Assembly: GCA_034440635.1 (NCBI GenBank) | Contig: JAOTON010001937.1 | Span: 248,001-312,000 of the forward strand | From: Lepas anatifera | Taxonomy: Eukaryota; Arthropoda; Thecostraca; Lepadidae | Direction of reading: 5' to 3' | DNA: 64,000 nt | Shown: one piece after another, positions 22,480 through 34,013 of the stretch | Layout: every line of letters begins with the position of its first letter | How positions within the stretch are numbered: the stretch's first letter is position 1 | Program-made: the position numbers and the translations under genes | The notes under the pieces: model-generated | What the model was told of the DNA's origin: nothing | What the model saw: only the letters and a program-made list of their open reading frames with translations | Database searches by the model: none

Positions 22480-22914
22480 CACGTAATCTGTTTCAAGCTA
22501 ATGCCTCATCATCGCCAATACTCGTACGGGTGGAGCTAATCTGGTGCCCACTGTGCTGGTCTTGGCCCCTTGAGCTGATCACGTGCCCTCTAAGCTAATG
22601 TGGTGTCCCCTGAGCAAATAATTGTGCCTTTTGAACCTATCTAATTTTAAGTTAGTATAATGCCTCCGAGCTTGCCTGATGCCCTGTTTGCCGTTTTAGT
22701 GCCCCTTGAGCTGATCTAGCCCCTATGGGCTGATCTCATGCCTCCTGGAGTTGATCAACTGTCATCTGAGCCAATGTGGTGCCACTTGAGCTGATCGAGT
22801 GCTCCTTGAGTTGGTTATTGATGTCTCCTTAGATTATTTGCTGAGCTAGTCTGGTGCACCCTGAGCTGATCTTGTGTTCCCTGAGCTGATATATGCCCCT
22901 GCTCTGGTATGGGG
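22480..22914. repeat. Degenerate array (TGAGCTGATC...GTGCCC)
   Basis: Diverged units of about 25-35 bp combining GTGCCCC(T/C)TGAGCTGATC variants. A short continuation (CAGCTGATCTGGCCCC) appears at 25059-25075, beyond the 2.1-kb element, which indicates that element inserted into the array. Confidence 0.7.
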
Positions 22915-25059
22915 GCTACCCTAGTAACACAGCAACATTGTCACAATGCTGTGAAAATGTTACGTAGATATTGTGACAACATTGTCCAACAGTGTTGCCA
23001 GAATGTTTTTGTGGACACGGGACAATGCTGTGACTATATTGTCAGGACAACATTACGGGAACTTAAATGTCGGCATAATTCCTGTATTTAATACAAAATC
23101 CCTACAAAGGGATGTTTTTATGGTGTTATTGTTACGCAAGAGTTTCCAAATACTCCTATGTCTCCTTTTCCAGACAAATCATTCCTTGCCATTATGCCTT
23201 TTTGTGATAGCAATGTTGCAGAAATATTGCAACAATGTTATTTAGGGCATTATTGCTTCGAAAATGTTGCTACAACATTTTCCAATATCATGACAATGTT
23301 GTTAACATATTGGGGCAATATTGTTTTATGTTGTTGTGACAATGTTGTTCAAACATTGCCTCGACTTTGCTACAATGTTGTGGATATGTTGCGGATATGT
23401 TGTATAGATATTTATGTGACAACATACCTGCAATATTGGTTTTCAATATAGCTGTAATATTGCTTCCTAATATCGTGGGAATGTCCACTTTACTGGTCAT
23501 AGTCACATTTGTTCGAGTCCGTCAGGAAGAATGCTGGAGTTTCCGTTGAACACTTTATTACATTCGGACGATATGAATATACTGCGGCCGGCCAGTGCTC
23601 CGCGCAGACGACCCGACCCGTGAAGCATTGAGTAATTTATCGCAGTCGGACGATGTGAGCACACGCGGCCGGCCAGTGCCGCACGCAGACGGCCCGACCC
23701 ATGAGGCGAAGAGCAGTTTATCGCAGTCGGATGATGTGAACACACGGGGCCAGGTCAGTGCCGCGCGCAGACGGCCCGACCCATGAGTGTTATAATCCCG
23801 TTATGCTCCGCGGCTTCGTCTCGCGCACACGTAAACGCTCTGTGCGGTAGCGGGCTGTATTAGGCTCGACTCCCGAGCACCGACCGCCGTGACCACGTGC
23901 ATGTACACCGGTCACCGCCGCCGGTCAAATCCGGCAGGGGCAGCGTAAGCACGCCGGCCGGCGGGGGATCACAACAATGAGGCGTTGAGCAGTTTATCGC
24001 AGTCGGACGATGTGTACACACGCACCCGGCTAATGCCACGTGCAGACTGCCCGACCTGTGAGGCAGGTCAGGCCACGGTAGATGCCATGACGTCACACCT
24101 GACATGACATCTCATTGGTTGGCGCCGGTCCGGTGACATGGTCGGCACGGAGCACCGAGTGGTGCGAATATACGGAACCCACACAACGTTGTGTGATAAG
24201 ACGTGTGACCAAAGAATGACAAAAATAGAAGAATTAGTCGGTGGAAAAATTGAATTAGCCGGCGGAAGGCCTGGCAGCTTTGAGGGAGACACACTTTCAC
24301 CAGGGCTTGTCGGTGTTGGGTTGTAGCGCAACTGTCCTTTATTTTCCATCCCCATAATCTCTGACAGTCCAGATGAAATTATCGAGTGCACTCCACTTCC
24401 ATTGTTACAATGTTCCCGCTACGACATTGTAACAAGGTTATCTCGAAATTTTGCTGCAATATTGTTTTCACAACATCGTCACAAACATTGTTTTCATAAC
24501 AGCGCTGCAATGACAACAAAGTATACGTTGCTGGACCCACAATATACCGCCTAAGTTTTCAAACGTCGCACCCAGAACTGAAAATCCCGCTGCACTAGTT
24601 TTATTATAACAGAGGCATATCAATATTGTTTTTGGAATATTGTTACAATAATGCTGTCACAATATCGCTGCAAAGTTGTTGTGGAAACATTGCCACAATG
24701 TTGCACTAACAATGTTTTTTATCGTTTTTATTCGATATTGAGGGACTGCTTGGAGCACTGGATCAAACATGACTATGTCGAATTTCAAATCATGCATTTT
24801 CTTTACAAATACCACTTGGTTGTATCAACAGCATTGTAGAAACATTTATACAATATTCCCGCCCACACGGTGAGTTAAGGCGTTCTGAGCACCTTATTTG
24901 GTTGTATCCACAATGTAGGCTAAATATTGAGACAATATTGCACCCATAATAGTTTTGCCCACAACATTGTGACAATGTTAAAGCAATGTTGAGATGACTA
25001 TATTGTTTAGATAATATATCCACGATCATCGTCACAATGTTGTGTGCTACTAGGGTAGC
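22915..25059. mobile_element. 2.1-kb element with GCTACCCTAGTA terminal inverted repeats
   Basis: The left end is GCTACCCTAGTAACACAGCA. The reverse complement of the right end is GCTACCCTAGTAGCACACAA. This gives about 16 bp of TIR with one mismatch, continuing with small gaps into ACATTGT. Both sub-terminal thirds are crowded with ACAACATTGT / ACAATGTTGT motifs in both orientations, as could serve for transposase binding. The centre holds an 81-bp minisatellite and sequence without recognisable coding. It is probably a non-autonomous DNA transposon; superfamily unknown. Confidence 0.8.
23552..24065. repeat. About 81-bp GC-rich tandem units inside the 2.1-kb element
   Basis: Units start at TCGGACGATATG/TCGGA(C/T)GATGTG positions 23564, 23646 and 23727, spacing 82 and 81 bp. 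A separated fourth unit is at about 24003. Each contains a CGCAGACGGCCCGACCC-type core. The GC-rich block contrasts with the AT-rich shell of the element and may be captured sequence. Confidence 0.78.
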
Positions 25060-25257
25060 AGCTGATCTGGCCCCGGACCAGTAGCGCAACCAAGGGGGGG
25101 GCAGGGGGCCATGCCCCCTGAAACTTTTCGGGGGCACACATTGAAGTTAAAATAAAAATATATGTATAAAAAATACATGGTGCTATAACAGAAAGAATCA
25201 GAAGGGGGCACACCTTGATCGATAATAGGGGCTCACAGGATTTGGACACACATTGGA

Positions 25258-26091
25258 CCAGTGGCGTAGCCAAGGGGGCCCTAGAGGTCCGTGGACCCCT
25301 TGGGCCGATCTTAAGCACTGCAAAGGATTTTCGGACCTTCGTCCCTTTGAGTGTTAACTTTTCCAATTGTTGCTGTGGGCAAGAGTTTACGCTTTTTACT
25401 TTCTTGTTGGTGTTCTTTGTTTGTAGTTTGTTTTACAACGTGTGTTCGTGCTTTTATCGATGCTCTGGCTTCGATCACCTGAGGAGGGTCAGCTCGACTG
25501 AGCGTGGGTGCAGTGCGCTCCGTCGTTGCAGGCGGTGCTGGCGGACCTTTGGGAGGATGTGGCTGGGTTGGCGAGTCCTCTCGGGCTCGCTTACCAAAGA
25601 CTTCCTGAGTGTGCTCGCTGTCGGGGGTGTCAGCCTGACCGGTCGTCTTGGCACTGGGGGCCTTAGATTCAAGGGGGTCCGTACCCACAGCAACATCATG
25701 GCGCCCCGGCAGCGGAGTTTGTGTTGTCTTGTCAACGGTGTCTGTGTAGTCCGCCGAATGTGGTGCGGGACTCAGCCGATCTGTGTGAGAGAAGATCAGA
25801 GGTTAGTGGAGGAATTAACGGAGGGAAAGGTCTGTTAGCTGGCACATGTTTGATTCGAGACTCGAGGTTGAGTACACCATCGGACTGTATGGGGATCTCA
25901 GCAGGTGAGGCGCCGGGCTGACCTCCCACCAGGGCGTCTCTGTACGGCCGCCCCCCCCTTGAGGGCCCCCTGAGGACACGATACTGTAACAAGTAGGGCA
26001 CTTTTTACCCTTTAGGGCCCTTTTCGCGCTGTTCCAGGGGCTCTTTTCGGGGCGCTGCCTCCCCTGAGCGAAATCCTGGCTACGCCCCTGG
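25258..26091. mobile_element. Element with CCAGTGGCGTAGCC ends
   Basis: About 834 bp. The left end is CCAGTGGCGTAGCCAAGGGG; the right end reads GGCTACGCCCCTGG. The interior has an open minus-strand frame (25311-25688) rich in Pro, Thr and Lys, including VVKQTTNKEHQQESKKRK. I do not recognise it; it could be a captured retroelement ORF1 tail. Confidence 0.6.
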
Positions 26092-26191
26092 CCTGACGTC
26101 CCCTCGTTAACCCCCCTAAACAAACATTGTGGGTCCGCGCCTGATCATAAATCACTGACCTAGCTACTGTATTTGTGCAGTAGAAGCAAGT

Positions 26192-27401
26192 TTAACCCTT
26201 GCCCCGGAGGCGGTTATGAACCACCTTCGCCCTGTTGGGGGGCTAAAAAAGACCCCCACGATCTCAAAAACTAAGAAAGCTAGAAAAAAACGCAAAACGG
26301 AAATCAAAAGCTCTTCGAAAATGATATCAAGAATACCTAAGCCATTTTTCTCGTCAGGTCAATATCAAGGTCACCAGAGGTTAAAATAGGTCAAAATCGC
26401 TCATATGAGGTATGCTAAGAAAACCTCATATATCTCAGAAACTATGAGAGCTAGAAACATTTTTCAACACTATTCGAAAGGTCCTGCGTTTCTCCTTTCA
26501 TTATAGCGGGATTCATATTCGTGTCAGATCAACGCCTAGGGAGCTACAGGTCACTGAATATTGGGAATGTTCTTGGGAATGTCCATAGCCACCCATGCAT
26601 AAGGCGTTTCCTTTTTCGCCAATAAATTCCAAGCCAAGCAAGATACAGCCATAGTTGATGCACTATTGCGATCTTCTCGTCAATCGAACAATACATCGAA
26701 TCGAATGATATATAATATTACTATGCCAGGTCAAATTTGAAAATTTGACCTGGCCCAGGCCAACGGTCTCACCCAACTTGACCTGGTATAGTCATGATGT
26801 ATACCATTTGACTTGCAGTGACTATACAAACACTTTGGTGATAAAATAAAAGTTCTATCTTTGTTTATTCAAAATTTATAGAGTAAAACACCACAAAATG
26901 CTTATTTGACCTAAGGTGACCTTTTAAAGGTAACATGCCAAATTTTTTGGCATCAACTTCAGAAATGAGGTAAGAGCAAGCCGTAACCGATTTTGAAGCT
27001 TATTTCATCCATACTTACTGAGAAAAGCTCATTTCGTGATTTTCCCCATGTATTTACAATGGGGAGGCCATGCTCTGCATATGACCTTAGGTCACCAATA
27101 TAAAAAATCCCGGAACCATGTTCTAGCTCCTGGTGGGCCCAATATGTGGTATACGTTTCAACTTGATCGATTAACCCGCCTTTTAGTGATGCAGTCCGAA
27201 GCATTTTTTTATGTGAGATCACTTCACCTGGCTTGGTGACCTGACCTGATATGACCTTGAGCTAAAATTTTCAGGGAAGATGTAAAAATGATGAAGGAGC
27301 AACTAGACCAAGTTTGGCGGCGCTGCGCGCCGCTGTTTTTTGGTCACTTTGGAAAAACCCGAAGGGGGGCCTAAAAAGACCCCCACCCGGGCGAAGGTTA
27401 A
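26192..27401 (+). mobile_element. AGGTCA-rich TTAA element, family C, complete
   Basis: 1,210 bp with TTAA at both edges. The left end is TTAACCCTTGCCCCGG with CACCTTCGCCCTG inside; the right end is CCCGGGCGAAGGTTAA. AAAAAGACCCCCAC lies inside both ends. AGGTCA/TGACCT hexamers are less dense than in families A and B. No transposase is seen. A partial relative is at 55428-56300. Confidence 0.82.
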
Positions 27402-27409
27402 TACGTCGT

Positions 27410-27832
27410 AAGGTCATAGTGGTCAATTGTAACATTGTTACATTTCACCTCAAGATAAATGTTACAGTTATCCCCATTACAACGCGCAATTTTTTAAACT
27501 AAATTTCCGCTCAACGAGCTGGCCTATGCGACAGATTCTGTGCTCATTTCGTAGCTAATTAAACACTCTTTATGCACTGAAACTGTTTCTGCTGTACATT
27601 ATCATACCCATCAATAAGCTTATCATATTTGAATATTCCAAAGAGACAAAACACCCCCAAAATCACATAATTGTGAACAGAATCTGACTTACCCGGCTCA
27701 CCGAGCTGAAACTTCGTTAACAAAGGCAGCGCATTTCCGGTTGTGCCACAAGCGCCATCCATTGATTAGTTGACAATATGACCAGTGTTACAATTGCCCC
27801 GTGTTACATTTGACCCCAGTCTCCCCTAGTGT
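27410..27832. mobile_element. Element rich in TGTTACA / GGGTCAAATGTAAC
   Basis: About 420 bp with GGTCAATTGTAACATTG near the left edge and GTTACATTTGACCCCAGTC near the right edge. It shares motifs (GTTACA(A/G)TTGACCCC) with 61392-61625. It abuts the LINE ORF1 remnant exactly where that frame is cut. Confidence 0.5.
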
Positions 27833-28215
27833 GGAGATACACTGACTGGGACGAATAGTGTTCTGTTCGCCGTATGGATTTGCAGTGAGGTGGCATTCAG
27901 AAGTTTGCTGGCGCTCGGTCTGCTCCCCATTTCTACCACGATCCTACCGTCCCTGTATCGGTATGTGCGCTTGGGTTTGTAGACCTCAAGAGCGCCGTGG
28001 AGTTGGAATGGGTTCACCTTCATGGGCCTATCCTCGACCGTCATGACGAGAGTCAAAGGAGTTGGCTGGTCAGGAGTCGTTCGCACAGGGGGTCGGTCAG
28101 CGGTAGGATCCATCGTATCAGCGGTATCAGGAGCAGTAACAGCGGTGGTCGAGTTCGGAGTGGGGGTCGTAGTGCCTGAGGTCAATCCGGTAGAGCGTGA
28201 AGTAGGTGTAGCCAT
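27826..28215 (-). pseudogene. Jockey-like LINE ORF1 N-terminal fragment
   Basis: A minus-strand frame starts with ATG at 28213-28215 in a TTTCCATGG context. After about 55 residues of Thr/Pro-rich sequence comes an RRM-like ORF1 pattern: NPFQLHGALEVY, RDGRIVVEM, KLLNATSLQI and VPVSVSPH. ORF1 proteins of Jockey-clade LINEs show this layout (PF--ALE, RDG-L-VEV, KLL-L-SL, V-V-PH). The frame ends exactly at the terminus of the neighbouring element. Zinc knuckles and all of ORF2 are missing, so it is a truncated relic. Confidence 0.62.
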
Positions 28216-29130
28216 GGAAAAATAATTTACCTTCGGCCCCCGGGTTGCCAGCTGTCAATAGCTGGGCCCGGGGCCTGGTACAGTGCCTACGGGGGCAGGC
28301 GCGCCCGTCTCAGAGGGGCGAGAGATGCACAACCTCTCCGATCAGAACGCACCCACCCCCTTGACGCCATCAGCCCAGTGGGCCGGCAGGGCCATGAGTC
28401 GGGATGAAGCAAAACGCGGCAGCCCTCACGCAGCGGAGACTGCGGTCCACCAAGCGCGCGGAACAGGCCGGAGCCTCGCAAATCGACGGTTTCCGAGACC
28501 CCGGCCCGCGTCGCGCCCGGCAAGAACTATTACAGTCCCACCTCGAATGGCACCGCGCCGCACGCCCGAAACATAATCCCCCCTGCCCAGCTGGACCGAG
28601 CGACAGTGCCCATAGACACTGCCGCGTAACTAGGCCGCCCACGGCAGCCTGCGGACGGCTTACCCCCGGCTAGATCGAGATATCTGGGCCAAAGGGGGCA
28701 TGTTGGAGCCCTGGGGACTGACCCGCCCGAGGGGGACCTCAACCCCCAGGATCCCGTCAACCTCGTCGCCAGGGCTCGAGATAGGCTTCGAGTGGGCGCC
28801 TAACACTCGTAAAATGCCGAGGAAGGCTGATAATTGTGGAGCCTACAAGTAGAATATAAAAAGAGGACAGGAACTAAAGAAACAGCTACAAATTGGGGGG
28901 TGCAAAACAAGGCTGGTCCGGTCCAATATGGTTATGTTACCTGCTTAGTAACAGAGGGCCGGCAGGGCAACCGGCACCATCGCCGCGGGCAACATCACCA
29001 GGGTCACCGACTGGCAGACACCGACTCCTAACGACCACAGGTCGGAGGGGGCGGCGGCTGTCGGGGAGCCCGAAATAATGCAGCCGCGGCGCTGCGACGA
29101 CGTACCCCTAGGCTGACTGAGGCCCCGGGC
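28216..29130 (-). other. GC-rich stretch upstream of LINE ORF1
   Basis: This may be the LINE 5' untranslated region, since it directly precedes the ORF1 ATG in minus-strand sense and is much more GC-rich than its surroundings. No promoter element or second copy in the window supports this. I see no host gene. Confidence 0.3.
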
Positions 29131-29333
29131 GCGTCAATCCCCGTCGCTCCAATCTTGACCCGCCGGAAGAATGCGACAGGTCAAGATCGGTCCTCTGAGG
29201 GGCCGTTCATGGTGTCCTGTCCCTGAATCCCCCGTCCCTGCTGTCCCGCCTATTGCTAGATTTTACCTTGTCTGCTTTTCATCCATGCATTCTCTTCTTG
29301 TTTCTTCTTATCCACGCGTCATTATTAACACGC

Positions 29334-30351
29334 GCCCCACCGGGGGTCCGGCACCACCTTCGCCCCACCGGGGGGCCATCGATGGCCCCCTCTAACTCCG
29401 AAAATATGGGCGTTAGCGCAAATCTGCAAAGTGCACTAGAAAGCTCGCGTGAATTCAGTAAGAAATTACTTCACATGTTTTAATGCTCAGGTCAATGGTT
29501 TGACCTCCAGAGGTAAGATTAGGTCAAGATCGGCTATTTTCACTCAAATATGCCATGCTTAAGCAAACTGGGCATAACTCTTAAACCATTAGAGCTATTG
29601 AAGTCTGGTAAAGAACATTTGATAGGAAATTGCCAGTACTTTTTCCACTATGTGAAACTTTAAGACCTCCCGTCAGTGGTTTGACCTCCAGAGGTCACCT
29701 CGTGACCTAATATGACCTGAGGTCACGAAAGGTCAGAAAGTGCCTTTGCCGTATATCAAAAGAAAGCCAGTGACAAGACAAACACGATGGTGTTTGTTTC
29801 AGCGCTCTAGCTTAATTAGGTCAAAAGTTATTGTCAAAATACTGTTTTTGACCCCTGGTGACCTTGGATGACCTTGGAGAGGTCAAAGGGCAAATATGGC
29901 CCCTGTAACCCGTGAAAGGGTGTCCAAGAACGCTTTTCTGATCAAGCTGAGCATTTTCAATCGTTTTGTGACTTTTAGATCATAAGACAGCTTTTCCCCG
30001 TGCTTTTTCAATGGGATAGGTCACCTCGTGGCCTGACCTCAGGGCACGAAATCGAAAATCCCGGATATGCACCTTGTAGACCCTGGAAGGGTCATGAAGT
30101 GTAGGAAGTTTCAAATCAATCGACTTCAAAATGTAGCTCTTACAGAGCTCTAAAGTTGAAATGAGGTGACCTTGGTTGACCTCGTCTGGTGACCTGACCT
30201 TGGGTGACCTGGGGTAAAAATTTCAGGGATGGTGGTAAAATGATGCAGTGAGAGGTAGAGCCCTCAACCGCGGTACTGCGCCTCGTCGTTTTTCTGCTAT
30301 CCCGGAATAACCTTAGGGGGCCATCGATGCCCCCGGTGGGACGAGGGTTAA
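29334..30351 (-). mobile_element. AGGTCA-rich TTAA element, family B, inverted copy
   Basis: 1,018 bp, TTAA at both edges. The left end is TTAACACGCGCCCCACCG with the palindrome GGGGGCCATCGATGGCCCCC at 29371-29390. The right end carries a one-base variant of it and GGGACGAGGGTTAA. It matches the reverse complement of 21377-22397 along its length, including the AAATATGGGCGTTAGCGCA block. Confidence 0.87.
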
Positions 30352-30359
30352 AAAAGACC

Positions 30360-32215
30360 ATGATGATCAAAATTAGAGTTATTAGAAGAGTTATAAGTTA
30401 TTGTTAGAAACGTCATCATTATCAGAGTTTATCATTTCATGTATTGACCTCCACATAAAATGGCTCTTCCGGCCAACCGAACAATGCACAATCTTGAAAA
30501 AGTACACGAATACTTTAAACAGTATCTAACGGCTGTTTTCTAAACACTGGCCCCACTCTCTACGTTTCTCCTCAATCCAGGGTCTGGTTTGTTTGCGACA
30601 TGTGGTTGGTCTCCTCCTCGCGCTTTTCACGTTAGACGGGGCTAGGTTCCACAATGAGGTGGCCCGATAGCTGGAAAACTGCCGTGCATGCTCGGTTCGC
30701 ACACCCGGTAGGTGAAGATCGCCCGCGTTGGTGGCTCTGGTTTGCCTGCCCGAAACCTCCCCGCGATATGTATAACGGCCACGCAAACTGCATGGCGCAT
30801 TTTGAGAGCGTAATATATAGTGCATAGTGGTCAGGTCATGCTCCTGTACGATCTCGTCGAATTGTGGCCATTTTAAATCGGTTAGTAAGGGTGTCAGATG
30901 GTCATACTTCCTTGCCCCTTTTACGACACGTGCACAGTGGTTGATGACTTTTTGTATGCGACTGCGCTGAAGTTTGTTGCATCCGGACCAGACTGACAAA
31001 CAGTAAGTAATATGTGGGAATATGAGGGCCCCTACAATCATTTTTTAACCTCTTCTGGGAGTCTGTACGATAATTTTTCTAGGCCACCAAGAGTAGCGTA
31101 GCAATGCTTAATTACTGCGGTGACATGTGCATCAAAATTTAAGCCATCATCCACAACGAGGCCCAATATCTTAGGGGTTGGCGACGGCTTAACATCAGTA
31201 TTTCCAGACCGCACGGAGAACTCGAGTGATAATCTTCTTTGGCGTAGTCTAACAAGCACAAGATCAGTTTTTGTTGGGTTGATTTTTAAGCTATTTTGGG
31301 TAAACCATGTGTGAGCTTGCTTAAACGTAGCTTCTACCTTTCCCTGAAGTTCAAGCGTGTTCTTAAAAAAGTCCGCGATGCAAAAATAGTGCATCGTCAG
31401 CGTACATGACAATTTTAGAATCCACGTGAGACACAAGTCATTTGTAAAGATCAAGAACAAAACTGGGCCAAGAAGTGACCCTTGGACCACACCATGGGTA
31501 AGAGGGAGCATTTTTCCCCTCCCTTGACTTTTTTCCTGCGCCCACTAAGCCAGCCCTGAAACCAATGACTATCTACACCGTACCAGCCTAGTTTTTCTAT
31601 GAGTCGGGAGTGCTCTACGGAATCGAATGATTTGGAAGTATCCGCAGTTGTGCTTGACCCTAAAAAGCCTTGATGCATGCCCCTCATCAACCATCCGATT
31701 GCGTCCAGCATTGCCGTCTCTGTTGATCGTCCCGGCCTGAATCCATGTTGTACATCACTGAGAATTGCATGTGACTCCAGGTACTTAACTAGCTGTACGC
31801 ATACGACACTCTCAGTTATTTTAGCTACCGTGCTGATAATAGAAACAGGACGGTAATTTGTAGGCTCAGCTAAGCTTCTCGATTTATGAAGCAGCACAAC
31901 TGTCGCAATCTTCCATTCAGTTGGTAGCTCACCAGAGATCAGCGAGCAGTTGACCACTTCGAGCAGGTGAGGACCGATGACCGGTAACGCCATCCGCAGC
32001 ATACGGATGGTAATGCCGTATTCTCCAGTGGATCTGGAAGTTGACATACGGTTGATGGCATATGACAGTTCCGGTAGTGTTGCTGGGCGCACGCGGAAAG
32101 CCCCACTGAACACGACAGAGGGGCGAGGCGGCAGAGATTCAGTGTCTCACCGTGCCTCCTCCAACGCTGCTGCTACGCGTGATCCCACAGTCGTCCACCT
32201 TTTCCCAATCAGTCT
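30360..32215 (-). pseudogene. CR1-like LINE reverse transcriptase, broken
   Basis: RT remnant read on the minus strand in three frames. 32113-31451 has STGEYGI, NYRPVSIISTVAKI, HGFRPGRSTETAM and motif A TADTSKSFDSVEH. 31511-31038 has motif B GVVQGSLLGPVLFLIFTNDL, followed by a damaged motif C (the YADD box is lost to a frameshift). 31041-30526 has FPHITYCLSVWSG, RIQKVINHCARVV and, near the end, FSSYRATSLWNLAP. This tail resembles the CR1/L2/Rex group. Weak linker similarity continues to about 32215. The 5' endonuclease is absent. The 3' side runs to the edge of the AGGTCA element at 30351. Confidence 0.85.
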
Positions 32216-32573
32216 CAACCTGATTTAAAAATGTCGAATCAACGAACTCAAACGAACCGAACTCTGTCCATTACCCTATGCATGAGTACCAAAAACATAC
32301 ATCTAAACAACCACATCACAACTCTCGCCAAAGGCAAGCATCCAACTGTGGAGAAAACCGAACAAACACAACACCTACAGATGCGAAGATCATCCCGAAC
32401 CTCTTATTCTGCATCAGACCATTTCGAGTCACACACATCGACAACAATATCGTTTCAAAGAGCTTCACCAAAAGCCTACCAATGGGATAGCACATAAGAC
32501 ATTGCAAATATCACTTCAAGTGTAGGTACCACAAAAAATCACCTTTATATATTTTCTGTCCACTAGCAAAACA
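32216..32573. other. Intergenic / 3' flank of OXSM
   Basis: No gene is seen. Downstream of the OXSM stop on the minus strand, AATATATAAA at about 32547-32556 contains variant poly(A)-like hexamers (AATATA, TATAAA) but no canonical AATAAA. This is a possible but weak 3' end signal. Confidence 0.35.
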
Positions 32574-33536
32574 TTATTTCTCCACCAACTCCGCCAAGCA
32601 GAGACTTCCGTTCGTGCCCCCGAAGCCAAACGAGTTAGTGAGAGCGACCCTGCGGCGGCCGCTAGTTGACCACTCGGCCGCTGCCGGCGCCACCAGTCGC
32701 AGCTCAGGAGCCGGCTCAGGGTGGGTCAAGTTAGCGGTGGGAGGTATCAGCCCGTCTCTGCACGAGAGCGCCGTCACAGCCGCCTCCACACTGCCAGCGC
32801 CCGCCAGCAGGTGGCCCAGGGCGCCCTTGCACGAGGTGACGAAGGGACGCGAAGGGCCCAGCACGGCGGCGATGGCTGCCAGCTCCACCCGGTCTCCCAG
32901 CGGCGTTCCCGTGGCGTGCGCATTGACGTGTGTCACTTCGGCCGGCCCCACCCGCGCGTCCTCCATAGCGGCAACCATGGCGCGGCGGGCGCCATCGCCG
33001 TCGTGGCGCGGCGCCGTCACGTGGGCGGCGTCACACGACAGCCCGCAGCCCATCAGCTCACAGACAACGGCAGCGCCGCGGGACCGCGCGTGATGCAGCG
33101 TCTCCAGTAGAATCACCGCCGCCCCCTCCCCAACCACGAAGCCGTCTCTGGCCAAATCGAACGGCCGCGACGCCCTCTCTGGGCAGTCATTATACTTGAC
33201 ACTGAGCGCGCGCATCTGCGCGAAGCCGGCGACGGATAGCGGGGAGACAGCAGCGTCAGCGCCGCCGCAGAAGGCGGCGTCGGCGGCACCCAGCCGCAGC
33301 AGCCGCAGGCCCTCCGCCACCGAGTGCGAGCCGGCGGCACAGGCCGTACTCACCGCCGTGTTGGGGCCCCGACACTGCAGCCGCCTGGCCACCAGGCCGG
33401 CGGCCATGTTGGCCAGGATGCGAGCCGCGAAGTGCGGCGACACGCCGCGCAGGCCGCGGCGCCGCAGCCGGCCGTCCGTCTCGGCTATGTCCTCCAGGTC
33501 GGGGCTGGCCGTGCCGATGCACACCGCGGTGCGCGT
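32574..33536 (-). CDS. OXSM: Mitochondrial 3-oxoacyl-ACP synthase, last exon
   Basis: This exon encodes the 320 C-terminal residues of a beta-ketoacyl-ACP synthase, the condensing enzyme of mitochondrial type II fatty acid synthesis, which supplies octanoyl-ACP for lipoate. The thiolase-fold signatures are complete: nucleophile Cys (exon residue 66, codon 33339-33341) in STACAAGSHSV, then His207 in NAHATGTPLGD, Lys237 and His242 in CKGALGHLLAG, and the C-terminal SFGFGGTNGSL. RDGFVVGEGAAV lies between. The TAA stop is at 32574-32576. The acceptor CTCCAGCAG|ACG is a tandem NAGNAG site, so one extra Gln is possible (exon starting 33539). Phase 0 joins exon 37420-37654. The sequence is GC-rich and intact. 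Splicing and OXSM-like exon order argue against bacterial contamination. Confidence 0.93.
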   Translation of the reverse strand, partial: TRTAVCIGTASPDLEDIAETDGRLRRRGLRGVSPHFAARILANMAAGLVARRLQCRGPNTAVSTACAAGSHSVAEGLRLLRLGAADAAFCGGADAAVSPLSVAGFAQMRALSVKYNDCPERASRPFDLARDGFVVGEGAAVILLETLHHARSRGAAVVCELMGCGLSCDAAHVTAPRHDGDGARRAMVAAMEDARVGPAEVTHVNAHATGTPLGDRVELAAIAAVLGPSRPFVTSCKGALGHLLAGAGSVEAAVTALSCRDGLIPPTANLTHPEPAPELRLVAPAAAEWSTSGRRRVALTNSFGFGGTNGSLCLAELVEK

Positions 33537-33539
33537 CTG

Positions 33540-33904
33540 CTGGAGGCGAAGGTCGGTTAGCGGACAGCAGGTGTGCACACACCGGTATCAGGCGCTGCTA
33601 CATCGGCTAGTGGTTTAGGGCGTCAGTAGTGCTGTTTACACGCTAATTTACAAGGCACGGCACATGTGGCCGGGATGCTAGGGAAGCATCTTTGGGGGGC
33701 AAGTGGCAAGTAAAGGCTACAGAGCGAAAAACTACAACTTCTTTCTCACAAAACACTAGCGTTCTTTAAAAAAATCCAGTGTTGTCTTGATACCACACTG
33801 GATCCCTCGAACGCACGCTTGGGTTGGTCTGGTTTGACACGTCCAATCCAGGCGTGCGACCAGTAAGCAATCCAGTCAAGTAATGAGACAACATTGGATT
33901 TGGT
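33540..33904. other. OXSM intron, no other feature
   Basis: Start (acceptor side in minus-strand sense) of the 3.9-kb OXSM intron 33537-37419. No coding or repeat identified here. Confidence 0.45.
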
Positions 33905-33965
33905 TTAACCCTTGCCCAGGTAGGAGGGAGGGGGTGCTTGAACACTTCCCCACGGTGGTCTTTTT
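33905..33965 (+). mobile_element. AGGTCA-type element, left terminus fragment
   Basis: Begins TTAACCCTTGCCCAGG, followed by GAGGGGGTGCTTGAACAC. It pairs with the inverted terminus at about 35834-35870 (GGGGTGTTCAAACAGCCCCCACCGGGGCAAGGGTTAA, read in parts). The span between is composite, so this may be one element broken by later insertions. Confidence 0.55.
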
Positions 33966-33976
33966 TCTTAAATTTT

Positions 33977-34013
33977 TTTTTCTCTCTCTCTCTCTCTCTC
34001 ACCTCTCTCTCTC
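33977..34013. repeat. (TC)n microsatellite
   Basis: Short TC run inside the OXSM intron. Confidence 0.9.

Noticed and set aside
25311..25688. Pro/Thr/Lys-rich minus-strand frame as a host gene
   Set aside because: It lies inside an element with inverted ends and has no recognised domain; kept only as part of that element.
32574..33578. Bacterial FabF contamination
   Set aside because: The frame is split into exons with consensus splice sites and matching phases, embedded among animal-type LINEs and microsatellites.
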